Source: Verrucomicrobiota bacterium
Lineage (GTDB): Bacteria; Verrucomicrobiota; Verrucomicrobiia; Limisphaerales; UBA9464
Assembly: GCA_017309115.1 (NCBI GenBank)
Contig: JAFLEF010000011.1
Coordinates: 85,281 to 149,280 of the forward strand
Reading direction: 5' to 3'
Length of the DNA stretch: 64,000 nucleotides
The position numbers and the translations under genes were made by a program. Below the pieces are notes generated by a model. That model was not told the origin of the DNA. It was given only the letters and a program-made list of their open reading frames with translations, and did not search any database. Numbering within the stretch: the first letter of the stretch is position 1; each line of letters opens with the position of its first letter. Positions 1 to 8,054 of the stretch are shown piece by piece.

Positions 1-792
1 GTCCTGATCCGTCATGGTTCGGAGTCGCCGAAGGTTCTCCTGAAGGAGTTCGTAGTTTTCGTCGGCCGGATCTTCCTCGACCACCGTGACGACCGTGGTG
101 GGATTCACGAAACGGGTGAGATCGTCGATATGCCCGTCGGTATCGTCTCCGACGATGCCGTCGCCCAGCCAGAGCACGTGTCGGACACCCAGGTAACTGC
201 GAAGGTACTGTTCGATTTGGGCCCGATTCAGTTCCGGATTGCGATTGGGGTTGAGTAAGCAGGCCTCAGTGGTGAGAACGGTGCCGCGGCCATTAACCTC
301 CAGCGAGCCTCCTTCCATGACGATTCCAGGTTGAAACAGGGGAAGCCCGCGCAGGTTGGCGATGTGTTGCGGGATGGCGTCGTCGAGATCGAACGGAGGG
401 TATTTGTTGCCCCAGGCGTTGTAACCCCAATCCACGACGGCGCGATCACGTCCATTGGGTCCATCCCGAACAACGAAAATTGGGCCATGGTCCCGGCACC
501 ATGGTTCGTACGCTTGGAAGAGGTGGAGATGAACCCGTTCCAAGGGCACATGGTGACGGCGGAGAACGCGCCGAATCTCTTCGGCGAGTTCTTCGTTCCA
601 GACGTTGATGTGGACCTCTTCACCTCGCGTCAGGTGGAAGACAAACTGACCATAAACGTCAGGGACAGGTTCGTACTTGCCGGGAAAGCTGATTCCATTC
701 GGTCGGGGCCAAGTCAACCAGGTGGCGTGATGCGGTTCCCATTCTGCGGGCATCCGATAGCCGAGTTCCAAGGGGGAGTGGGCGCTGCTCAT
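1..792 (-). CDS. aguA: Agmatine deiminase (peptidyl-arginine deiminase family), 3' end outside window
   Basis: Hydrolyses agmatine to N-carbamoylputrescine and ammonia, a cytoplasmic step of arginine-derived polyamine synthesis or agmatine use. The frame was read on the reverse complement from ATG at 792 and stays open for 264 codons to base 1, so the last ~80-100 residues, including the expected catalytic Cys of the CGGGNIH-type motif, are missing. Visible family signatures are the N-terminal MPAEWEPHHATWLTWP, then EPWCRDHGPIFVV, the VVDWGYNAWGNKYPPFD segment, VMEGGSLEVNGRGTVLTTE, and GDDTDGHIDD with the substrate-binding acidic residues. A stop lies about 22 codons upstream and ATG 792 is the first ATG. 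It diverges from the glnB block on the opposite strand. The family assignment is firm; agmatine as substrate, rather than peptidyl-arginine, rests on overall similarity as I recall it. Confidence 0.9.
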   Translation of the reverse strand, partial: MSSAHSPLELGYRMPAEWEPHHATWLTWPRPNGISFPGKYEPVPDVYGQFVFHLTRGEEVHINVWNEELAEEIRRVLRRHHVPLERVHLHLFQAYEPWCRDHGPIFVVRDGPNGRDRAVVDWGYNAWGNKYPPFDLDDAIPQHIANLRGLPLFQPGIVMEGGSLEVNGRGTVLTTEACLLNPNRNPELNRAQIEQYLRSYLGVRHVLWLGDGIVGDDTDGHIDDLTRFVNPTTVVTVVEEDPADENYELLQENLRRLRTMTDQD

Positions 793-1082
793 GTTGTGCC
801 AGGGATCGAAAACCAGTTGGGGGAAGGAGGCGAGGCGGGAAGTGCCAAGAGTCGGTTGTCATCGGCCCGGTGCTTTGGCGACCAGGAAACATCGGGCCCC
901 GGTGTTTGCGATTGTATTCATGGTTCACGGAGGGATGCCGCATCTGATTCATTTAGTGGCGCCTGATCAAAATTCGCCAGTTAACCCCGGGGCAAATGGC
1001 TGGGGTAGGCCGCTTTCAGGAATTTTAAATAATTGGTAGAGAGGGTTTTAAAAGTGGTGTGGCTGGGGTGGTTTCAGAGGGC
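793..1082. other. Intergenic region between divergent aguA and glnB
   Basis: About 400 bases separate aguA from glnB. No convincing coding frame is seen on either strand here. The only recognisable element of the gap is the sigma-54-type promoter candidate just to the right (1083-1098). No NtrC-like palindrome of the TGCACC-N5-GGTGCA type was found by eye. Confidence 0.5.
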
Positions 1083-1098
1083 TGGCATCCCTAGTGCT
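1083..1098 (+). promoter_or_regulatory. Candidate sigma-54 (RpoN) -24/-12 promoter of glnB-amtB
   Basis: TGGCATCCCTAGTGCT matches the RpoN consensus TGGCAY-R-N4-TTGCW. The invariant GG (-24) and GC (-12) have exactly the required spacing; mismatches are C for R and G for the first T of TTGC. The predicted start is near 1108-1110, leaving about a 90-base leader before the glnB ATG. A nearly identical element precedes glnA (4532-4547), which strengthens both calls. Sigma-54 control of glnB/glnK-amtB is well established in proteobacteria; here it is inferred from sequence only. Confidence 0.7.
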
Positions 1099-1125
1099 TG
1101 GGAAGGGCAAACCCGATGTCGTTGA

Positions 1126-1536
<411 letters not shown>

Positions 1537-1573
1537 GGGCTGCACAATTTTTAACCAACTCAAAATCCCCCCT

Positions 1574-2974
1574 ATGAAGAAGCTTTTTCTCTCCCTCCTT
1601 TGCTTGGTCGGAATGGCCGGGTTTATGGCTTTGGCCCAGGAAGCCAAGGAACCCACGCTGGAACAGCGAATCGCTGATCTGGAAGCCTACATGAACAACG
1701 GCGCTCGGACGCCTGATGTCGCGTCCAAAGTGGCAGGCCCAGGGCCGGGTCACAACGCCTGGCAAATGGTCAGCACAGCGCTCGTTCTGTTCATGACCCT
1801 TCCGGGTTTGGCGTTGTTCTACGGCGGTTTGGTCCGCAAAAAGAACGTTCTTTCGGTGCTCGCTCAATGCTTGGGAATCGCTTGCATGATCACTCCGCTC
1901 TGGTGGCTCTGCGGCTACAGCCTCTCCTTTGCCGGTTCGGGCTCAATCATTGGCGACATGTCCAACGCCATGTTCAATGGCGTCGAGTCGACCAAGGTTG
2001 GGGCGGGGTACCACTGGATCAGCGACAGCATGTGGGCAATGTTCCAGTTGACCTTTGCAATCATCACCCCGGCGTTGATTGTGGGTGCGATTGCTGAGCG
2101 CATGAAGTTTTCGGCGATCATGGCCTTCGTGCTGGTCTGGATGTTCATTGTGTACTTCCCGCTGGCCCACATGGTTTGGTCGGTCAACGGCTTTATGTGC
2201 GGTGCGTTGAATCCCAAGGCTACCATTAAGGCCTTGGATTTTGCCGGCGGCACTGTGGTTCACATGAGCTCCGGATGGAGCGCGTTGGTTTTGTGCATGA
2301 TCCTCGGAAAACGCATCGGCTTCGGTAAGGAGCCCATGCCGCCACACAGCATGGTCCTCTGCATGGTTGGCACGGGCATGCTCTGGGTGGGATGGTACGG
2401 ATTCAACGCCGGTTCGGCTTTGGGTGCCGACGCCATTGCTGCCAATGCCTTCACAACGACAACTCTTGCGGCGGCCGTTGCCGGTCTGGCTTGGGCGGTT
2501 GCGGAATGGGCTCTTCGCGGTAAGCCGAGTGTTCTTGGATTCTGCTCCGGTATCGTCGCAGGTTTGGTGGTGATCACTCCCGCTTGCGGTTTCGTTTCCA
2601 CCACCTCCGCTGTTATCATGGGCGTACTAGCGGGTGTCGTTCCTTTCGTGGCTGTGACCTATCTGAAGAAGATGCTTGGCTATGATGACGCGCTGGACAC
2701 GTTTGGCGTTCACGGTGTGGGTGGAACTCTGGGGGCCCTCCTAACAGGTATCTTCGCCGACGAAAAAGTGAACTCAGTCGTGGCCGGTGTTAAGGACGGG
2801 CTGCTGATGTCCCAGATCAAAGCGATTGTCGTGACGATGGTTCTCTCCATCGTGGCGACCGCAGTCATCGCCCTGATCATCAAGGCTGTTATCGGTCTGC
2901 GCCCGACACCTGAACAAGAGACCCAAGGGCTCGATATCAGCGATCACAACGAAGAGGGCTATTCTTCGGTGTAG
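1574..2974 (+). CDS. amtB: Ammonium transporter AmtB
   Basis: An inner-membrane trimeric ammonium channel. The 466-residue product starts with a cleavable signal-like segment (MKKLFLSLLCLVGMAGFMAL, then AQ), followed by a periplasmic spacer of ~50 residues and the 11-helix Amt core from about residue 70. The twin histidines of the pore are His230 (in GGTVVHMSSG) and His380 (in FGVHGVGGTLGALLTG). The GLALFYGGLVRKKN motif of helix 1 is also intact. The open frame extends upstream into glnB, but ATG 1574, giving the signal peptide, is the sensible start. It is co-transcribed with glnB and ends at a strong terminator. Confidence 0.96.
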   Translation: MKKLFLSLLCLVGMAGFMALAQEAKEPTLEQRIADLEAYMNNGARTPDVASKVAGPGPGHNAWQMVSTALVLFMTLPGLALFYGGLVRKKNVLSVLAQCLGIACMITPLWWLCGYSLSFAGSGSIIGDMSNAMFNGVESTKVGAGYHWISDSMWAMFQLTFAIITPALIVGAIAERMKFSAIMAFVLVWMFIVYFPLAHMVWSVNGFMCGALNPKATIKALDFAGGTVVHMSSGWSALVLCMILGKRIGFGKEPMPPHSMVLCMVGTGMLWVGWYGFNAGSALGADAIAANAFTTTTLAAAVAGLAWAVAEWALRGKPSVLGFCSGIVAGLVVITPACGFVSTTSAVIMGVLAGVVPFVAVTYLKKMLGYDDALDTFGVHGVGGTLGALLTGIFADEKVNSVVAGVKDGLLMSQIKAIVVTMVLSIVATAVIALIIKAVIGLRPTPEQETQGLDISDHNEEGYSSV

Positions 2975-2990
2975 TCTCCATACTTATTTC

Positions 2991-3049
2991 AGCTGCCTGC
3001 CAATAAATGCGGCCCGTGAGCCGCCTTGGCAGGCAGCTCTTTTTTTTTT
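2991..3049 (+). terminator. Rho-independent terminator of glnB-amtB
   Basis: A perfect 12-bp inverted repeat (AGCTGCCTGCCA at 2991-3002 and its complement at 3027-3038) is followed by a nearly pure T tract to 3049. It sits 17 bases after the amtB stop and just before the convergent phosphatase gene. Confidence 0.95.
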
Positions 3050-3072
3050 GACGACTAACGGAACGTCTTCCC

Positions 3073-3909
3073 TCACTGGACTTCAATCACCAGCGCAGTC
3101 GTGTTGTCCCGGCCGTCCTGTTCCACTGAGGCTTCGACCAACAGTTTCGCCGGGTTTTGTGATTGGGCGCGAGCAGAGCGAAGCAGATCCACCAATTGAT
3201 GTCCGTAAAGGCCTTCTGTTAGCCCGTCCGAACAGATCAGGAACTGGTCTCCGGATTCGAATCCGACGGACCCGACTTGGGGGTCCACAAACTGATTGCC
3301 TCCCCCGAGGGCCTTTTGCAGGACATTCCGCCGGGGATGGGAACGGGCTTCTCGCTCGTTGATTTTCCCTTGGCGAAACAACCAGCCCACGTAGGTGTCA
3401 TCGTGGCTGAGTTGGCGAATCTCCGTTGCTTGTTTGGGCAGGTAGTAAATGCGGCTGTCGCCAATGTGACCAAAGTACATCCACTGCGGCGTGAACCAGC
3501 ACAAACTCAGGGTGGTCTCCATTCCGGAGCATTCGTCATAACTGCTGCCCACATACACCAAGGCTCGGTGAATTTTGGTGAACAGTTCGTTCAGGACGTC
3601 TGAGAAGCCGGCGTCCAAGCCGGCTGCCTTGTGATGAAAGCTGCGCGGAAGCAGTTTGGTGATTTGTTCCACTGCGATCCGGCTCGCGAATTCGCCGGCG
3701 CTCGCCCCCCCCATTCCGTCGCAAACGGCGAAGGCCCGGTCGACGATGTCCAGTGATCCTTCGCCCAGACGTCCCAGCAATTGGACTTCGCGGGCGTCAA
3801 ACTGGAGACCGAGAAAGGAATCCTCGTTGTTCTTCCGAACTCTACCGCGGTCGGTCCACCCGTGCCATTTGAGTCGGGGAGCGTTGGATTCAATTGGGGA
3901 AGGGGCCAT
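3073..3909 (-). CDS. PP2C-family serine/threonine protein phosphatase
   Basis: A 278-residue soluble metal-dependent phosphatase of the PPM/PP2C family (bacterial PrpC/Stp type). Seen in order: TDRGRVRKNNEDS near residue 20-31 (metal/phosphate binding), VCDGMGGASAGEFAS near 62-76, GHIGDSRIYYL in the middle, LSHDDTYV, ICSDGLTEGL and GRDNTTALVIEV at the C-terminus. All metal-binding aspartates of the family are present. No membrane segment or sensor domain is seen. Its start is 2 bases past the stop of a minimal kinase-like gene, so the two are probably translated from one transcript as an opposing kinase/phosphatase pair. The location between amtB and glnA suggests, but does not prove, a role in nitrogen signalling. 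Confidence 0.92.
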   Translation of the reverse strand: MAPSPIESNAPRLKWHGWTDRGRVRKNNEDSFLGLQFDAREVQLLGRLGEGSLDIVDRAFAVCDGMGGASAGEFASRIAVEQITKLLPRSFHHKAAGLDAGFSDVLNELFTKIHRALVYVGSSYDECSGMETTLSLCWFTPQWMYFGHIGDSRIYYLPKQATEIRQLSHDDTYVGWLFRQGKINEREARSHPRRNVLQKALGGGNQFVDPQVGSVGFESGDQFLICSDGLTEGLYGHQLVDLLRSARAQSQNPAKLLVEASVEQDGRDNTTALVIEVQ

Positions 3910-3911
3910 TC

Positions 3912-4304
3912 TCAGGGGTTCTCCGAGGGCGAGGGAAGCAGGGTGGCAAACTCGAAATCAATGATGCAGAAGCGTCCGTCAGCCTGGCGGTAGGTCACGT
4001 TGCGCATCTCCGGGTCATCGTGCCGCACCCCGAAGTGTTCCAACTCAGCGAAAATCTCGCGGAGTCGGGGTAGGTCGAGATGCTCGACCCGGGTGCCACA
4101 GTTGGTCGTCACGATTCGAAGTCGTTGGTCGTCGGCTTCTAGAAGGCGAGGCACAAAGGGACAGTTCCGTTCTTCCAAGTGGCGAAGGATCCGGACTTCG
4201 TTTTTGAACCGCTGGGGAGCGTCTGGACCGTGATAGACCTTGATCACCCGACCATCAAAGGTCAGATGCACGGTGGCCCGCAGGGTGTCCTTCACTTTGA
4301 GCAT
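3912..4304 (-). CDS. Minimal protein-kinase-like (RIO/Bud32/APH fold) protein
   Basis: Only 130 residues, yet it carries the full set of kinase catalytic motifs: a candidate ATP-binding Lys22 (RVIKVY) with a helix-C Glu36 (FKNEVRIL), a catalytic-loop segment RHDDPEMRN (His95, Asp97, Asn102) and a metal-binding IIDFEF segment (Asp116, DFE in place of DFG). No obvious glycine-rich loop and no C-terminal lobe beyond the DFE motif are visible, so it is about half the usual size, closest in style to RIO/Bud32 or aminoglycoside-phosphotransferase cores. Small lipopolysaccharide-kinase-like proteins are an alternative. It is the upstream member of a two-gene minus-strand unit with the PP2C phosphatase, separated by 2 bases. 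The kinase call rests on motifs; the substrate is unknown. Confidence 0.72.
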   Translation of the reverse strand: MLKVKDTLRATVHLTFDGRVIKVYHGPDAPQRFKNEVRILRHLEERNCPFVPRLLEADDQRLRIVTTNCGTRVEHLDLPRLREIFAELEHFGVRHDDPEMRNVTYRQADGRFCIIDFEFATLLPSPSENP

Positions 4305-4531
4305 ACAAGGAATCGGTTCGGAAGGGAGTCTGGCAGGTGGCAGGTCCGGGGCGGAACCAGATGAATGAGTTTAAAGGTCGCTTTGGCTAAATCCGTTCAG
4401 ACTGGGTAAAGGCGGTCAGGCCGTTTCAAGACAGGGTGCTCTTCGCCACAAATTATGGCGTAGAAGTTCTGGTCTATCTAGCAGGATTTCAATTGGTTGC
4501 TTCACTTAGGGAAGGCACCAAAGGCTTGACG

Positions 4532-4547
4532 TGGCATCCAAGGTGCT
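4532..4547 (+). promoter_or_regulatory. Candidate sigma-54 (RpoN) promoter of glnA
   Basis: TGGCATCCAAGGTGCT matches the -24/-12 consensus with exact GG to GC spacing and shares 12 of 16 bases with the element before glnB, including both mismatches. The predicted transcription start is near 4557, 45 bases before ATG 4603. Its presence rules out the GTG at 4531 as the glnA start, since that codon overlaps the promoter. Confidence 0.72.
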
Positions 4548-4602
4548 CCATCAATTCGGTTCATTCATCCAGAGTTCATTAATCAAATCTTCATTGACAT
4601 CC

Positions 4603-5628
4603 ATGGCGAAGTACAAACTCGAGTATATCTGGCTGGACGGGTACCAGCCTGTTCCGAATCTTCGGGGCAAGACCCAGATCAAGGAATTCGACAGCTTCCC
4701 GACGTTGGAGCAGTTGCCGATGTGGGGCTTCGACGGCAGCTCGACCCGGCAGGCGGAAGGACGCAGCTCTGACTGTATGCTCAAGCCGGTGGCCGTCTAT
4801 CCTGACTCCACCAAGACGAACGGCGCGCTGGTGCTGTGCGAGGTGATGATGCCGGACGGCAAAACTCCCCATCCGAGCAATTCGCGGGCAACCATCTTGG
4901 ATGATCCCGATGCGTGGTTCGGATTCGAACAGGAATACTTCCTGTACCAGGACGGAGTTCCCCTTGGCTTCCCCAAAGGCGGCGGATTCCCGCCACCGCA
5001 GGGCGAATACTACACGGGAGTGGGGTACAAGAATGTCGGAGACATCGCGCGCGAAATTGTCGATGCGCATCTCGATCTCTGCTTGGACGCCGGAATCAAC
5101 CACGAAGGCATCAACGCCGAAGTGGCCAAGGGACAATGGGAATTCCAGATCTTCGGCAAAGGCTCGCGAACCGCGGCCGACCAGGTGTGGATGGCTCGCT
5201 ATCTCTTGATTCGTCTGTGCGAGAAGTATGGTGTGGACGTGAACTTCCACTGCAAACCGCTCGGCACTGACGTCGACTGGAACGGGTCCGGGATGCACTC
5301 CAATTTCTCGACCAAGCACATGCGCGAAGTGGGAGGCAAGGAGTACTTCGAATCCCTCATGGCGGCCTTCGATAAGTACAAAAACGAACACATCGCGGTT
5401 TACGGCCCGGACAATCACCTGCGCTTGACCGGTCTTCACGAGACCCAATCGATCGACAAGTTCAACTACGGCGTGGCAAACCGCGGGGCTTCCATCCGCG
5501 TGCCCCACAGCTTCGTGAACAACGGGTACAAGGGATACCTGGAAGACCGCCGGCCCAACTCCCAGGGTGATCCGTACAAGATCGCCTCCCGGATTTTGCA
5601 GACGATCGCCACGGTCCCCCTCAAGTAA
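4603..5628 (+). CDS. glnA: Glutamine synthetase, type II (eukaryotic-like GSII)
   Basis: Makes glutamine from glutamate, ammonia and ATP in the cytoplasm; the main ammonia-assimilation enzyme beside the AmtB/P-II block. At 341 residues it is far shorter than bacterial GSI (~470) and matches GSII. Characteristic segments are MWGFDGSSTRQAEGRSSD, WFGFEQEYFL (metal-binding glutamates), the GQWEFQI region, WNGSGMHSNFST, NRGASIRVP and GYLEDRRPNSQGDPY. The GSI adenylylation loop is absent, so control is expected at transcription, consistent with the sigma-54-type promoter candidate upstream. Translation from GTG 4531 would add 24 residues encoded by promoter and leader sequence; ATG 4603 gives the normal GSII N-terminus MAKYKLEYIWLDG. 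Confidence 0.95.
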   Translation: MAKYKLEYIWLDGYQPVPNLRGKTQIKEFDSFPTLEQLPMWGFDGSSTRQAEGRSSDCMLKPVAVYPDSTKTNGALVLCEVMMPDGKTPHPSNSRATILDDPDAWFGFEQEYFLYQDGVPLGFPKGGGFPPPQGEYYTGVGYKNVGDIAREIVDAHLDLCLDAGINHEGINAEVAKGQWEFQIFGKGSRTAADQVWMARYLLIRLCEKYGVDVNFHCKPLGTDVDWNGSGMHSNFSTKHMREVGGKEYFESLMAAFDKYKNEHIAVYGPDNHLRLTGLHETQSIDKFNYGVANRGASIRVPHSFVNNGYKGYLEDRRPNSQGDPYKIASRILQTIATVPLK

Positions 5629-5691
5629 CGGGACGGCGGACCATTTAACAGCGGGTGAGTTGATTTCTGGAGGAACCGCTCACTTCGTCGA

Positions 5692-5724
5692 ACGGCACGG
5701 GTTTTGGCCCGTGCCGTTTTTCTT
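5692..5724 (+). terminator. Rho-independent terminator of glnA
   Basis: A perfect 10-bp stem (ACGGCACGGG at 5692-5701, complement at 5708-5717) with a 6-base loop is followed by a T-rich tail. It lies 64 bases past the glnA stop and before the convergent aldehyde dehydrogenase gene. Confidence 0.9.
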
Positions 5725-5758
5725 TGCAGGCGTCCGGGAACCGCCACCAACATTCTGC

Positions 5759-7216
5759 TTACGCCGAGTAGTCGAGATAGACTGTCTTGGTGCGGCTGTA
5801 GAAGTCCAGTGACGCGACACCTTGTTCCCGAAAGCTGTCGGTGCTGCTGTTTTTCATTCCCCCAAATGGCGCCTGAAGTTGCAGGCCGGTACTGATCTGG
5901 TTCACTTTTACGACGCCGCTTTCAATTCGTTCAGCATACTGCATGGCCTTTTTGAAGTCCCGGGTCACCAAGCTGGCGCTGAGGCCGTAGTTGACGCCAT
6001 TGGCAATGGCGATGGCCTCATCGAAGTTCTCCATGGCGAGCACGGCGACGACCGGGCCGAACACCTCTTCCCGGGCGATCTTCATGCCGGGCGTCACGTT
6101 GCCCAAAACGGCGGGTTCCATGAACCATCCGGCACCATACTCGGCGTCAGTCAGTCGATTTCCCCCCCAAACAAGCTGGGCGCCTTCCGACTTAGCCTGA
6201 GCGATCGCGTCGAGATTACCCTGAAGTTCCACTTCGCTTACGGCGGGACCCATTTGGACTCCGGGAGCGAGGCCGGAGCCTACTTTCCAGGACTTCGCAA
6301 GGGTAACCAACTTTTCAGTGAATTCGGCGAGCACCTGACGTTCCACGAGGACCCGGCTCGTCGCGGTGCAAGCTTGGCCGGTAAGGCCGAACCCTGCTAT
6401 CGCCACGAGTTTAGCCGCCAAATCCAGGTCAGCATCGGCCAACACCAAAGTGGGGTTTTTTGAACCCATTTCCAATTGGGTACGGATCATTCGTGGAGCG
6501 ACCGCTTGATACAATTGGCTCCCGACGGAGTGGGAACCGGTGAAACTCAGGGCTTGAATCGAGGAATTTTGGGCCACCTCAGCCCCAAATGACCGACCTT
6601 CACCGGAGACGACGTTGAGAACCCCGGGCGGCAAGCCAGCTTCTTGCAAGGCCAAGGCGAGTTCGAAGGTCATGGAAGGTGCGGCCGAAGCGGGCTTGAT
6701 GACGACCGTGTTTCCACACACCAGTGCCGGGGCCATTTTCCAGGCAGGAATCGCAATCGGGAAGTTCCAAGGAGTGATGAGAGCCACTACGCCCAGCGGT
6801 TCCCGGCGGGTGTACATGAGGTTGCCCGGCAACTCATGAGGGATGGTCTGACCGCCGATCGTGTAGCTCAGGCCACCGTGAAACCGGAAGATATCGATTG
6901 CGCGTTGAACTTCTCCCGTAGCTTCGGGAAGGGTTTTTCCCTCCTCCCGCACCAGAAGCTCCGCGAGGGCTGCTTTCTTGGTTTCAAGGATTTGGGATGC
7001 CTTGGAAAGAATTCGGCCGCGGGCCACGGGAGTCATGGCCGCCCATTTCGGAAAGGCGGTTCGCGCCGCCGAGGTCGCTGTGGAATAGTCGGGCGCTCCG
7101 CCGAGGGCGTATTCGGCGACGGTTTCCCGGGCGTTGGCAGGATTTTGCGTGGTAAAAACCCGGCCTTCGGCGGCTGGCACCATGGCTCCGTTAATGAACA
7201 AGGCGTAACGCGTCAT
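5759..7216 (-). CDS. NAD(P)-dependent aldehyde dehydrogenase (semialdehyde type)
   Basis: Oxidises an aldehyde to the acid using NAD(P). The 485-residue protein from ATG 7216 (MTRYALFINGAMV) has the full ALDH superfamily architecture: cofactor-binding ITPWNFPIAIPAWKMAPAL and VIKPAS, the FTGS turn, the general-base Glu in LEMGSKNP (usually LELGGKNP), the nucleophilic Cys in GQACTATSR, and EEVFGPVVAV. The short FGLTGQACTATSR style resembles alpha-ketoglutaric semialdehyde and succinate-semialdehyde dehydrogenases, so a role in sugar-acid or amino-acid catabolism is likely, but the substrate cannot be fixed here. An in-frame extension to 7321 has no family-like sequence and was discarded. It is monocistronic, divergent from psd and convergent with glnA. 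Confidence 0.9.
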   Translation of the reverse strand: MTRYALFINGAMVPAAEGRVFTTQNPANARETVAEYALGGAPDYSTATSAARTAFPKWAAMTPVARGRILSKASQILETKKAALAELLVREEGKTLPEATGEVQRAIDIFRFHGGLSYTIGGQTIPHELPGNLMYTRREPLGVVALITPWNFPIAIPAWKMAPALVCGNTVVIKPASAAPSMTFELALALQEAGLPPGVLNVVSGEGRSFGAEVAQNSSIQALSFTGSHSVGSQLYQAVAPRMIRTQLEMGSKNPTLVLADADLDLAAKLVAIAGFGLTGQACTATSRVLVERQVLAEFTEKLVTLAKSWKVGSGLAPGVQMGPAVSEVELQGNLDAIAQAKSEGAQLVWGGNRLTDAEYGAGWFMEPAVLGNVTPGMKIAREEVFGPVVAVLAMENFDEAIAIANGVNYGLSASLVTRDFKKAMQYAERIESGVVKVNQISTGLQLQAPFGGMKNSSTDSFREQGVASLDFYSRTKTVYLDYSA

Positions 7217-7373
7217 GGCGGTCACGATAGTCGGCCGGGTGCCTGGGGAGGAATCGGAAACCGTAACGACTGAAGAAGGTTCACCCGTTTGAGACGGAGA
7301 GAGCACCCAGGAAGGGGGCAACTCAAAACAACTCGTTTCCCTCCGTCGGTCGCGAAGGGTAGGGTCCCGGCCC

Positions 7374-8051
7374 GTGAAGCATCAAGGTAGAGCGCTCGGC
7401 GCTGCGGCGGCCATGTTGGCCAAGGCGGTCTTGCTTGTCATTTTTCTGACCGCCTTCTTTTCTCTGTTCTGGCCCAAGAGTTTCCTTCTTGCGGCTTTGG
7501 TCGCCTTTCTCGGATTCGTTTTCGCACTTTTCACCCTGTGGTTTTTCCGGGACCCGAATCCCCAGGTTCCCACTCAACCCGGCGTGGTGGTGGCTCCTGG
7601 CCACGGAAAGCTCGATGTCATCGACGAACTCGAAGAGTTGACGGTGATGGGAGGGCGTTGCCGACGTTTGTCGATTTTTCTTTCGGTGTTCGACGTCCAT
7701 GTGCAGCAGGCTCCGGTTGCGGGAACCGTAACGCTCGTGAAGCACAATCCAGGTCAGTTCCTCAACGCTTTGAAGACGGAGTCGGCCACCCACAATGAAA
7801 ACGTCCTGATCGGTTTGCGAACCACGGAGGCGGGGACCCAAATGGTTGGGGTCCGATTGCTTGCGGGGCTGATTGCCCGCCGAATTCTTCCGTGGCTGGC
7901 TCCGGGTGAAACCGTGGCTCGGGGCGAGCGGATCTCCCTCATCCAATTTGGTTCTCGGGTGGATCTGTATTTGCCTCTGACTGCCGAAATCACAGTTCAG
8001 GTGGGACAACGGGTTCGCGGGGGAGAAACAGTAGTTGCACGTTTGAAATGA
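7374..8051 (+). CDS. psd: Phosphatidylserine decarboxylase
   Basis: Converts phosphatidylserine to phosphatidylethanolamine; a membrane-associated pyruvoyl enzyme. The 225-residue size fits the short (archaeal-type/PSD-B) class. Two hydrophobic segments at the N-terminus (about residues 12-60) anchor it, followed by the catalytic core with SIFLSVFDVHVQQAP (including the His that takes part in self-cleavage), THNENV and the processing site LIQFGSRVD, where cleavage between Gly193 and Ser194 would create the pyruvoyl group. The start is GTG 7374; an internal ATG at 7413 is an alternative but would remove part of the first hydrophobic stretch. pssA follows 3 bases after the stop, giving both steps of phosphatidylethanolamine synthesis from CDP-diacylglycerol in one operon. 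Confidence 0.92.
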   Translation: MKHQGRALGAAAAMLAKAVLLVIFLTAFFSLFWPKSFLLAALVAFLGFVFALFTLWFFRDPNPQVPTQPGVVVAPGHGKLDVIDELEELTVMGGRCRRLSIFLSVFDVHVQQAPVAGTVTLVKHNPGQFLNALKTESATHNENVLIGLRTTEAGTQMVGVRLLAGLIARRILPWLAPGETVARGERISLIQFGSRVDLYLPLTAEITVQVGQRVRGGETVVARLK

Positions 8052-8054
8052 GTT

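Noticed and set aside
4531-4602. In-frame 5' extension of glnA from GTG 4531
   Set aside because: It overlaps the sigma-54-type promoter and encodes residues absent from GSII proteins; ATG 4603 gives the family N-terminus.
4591-5508. Long open frame antisense to glnA
   Set aside because: Codon-bias shadow of a strongly conserved gene; no recognisable motif or start signal.
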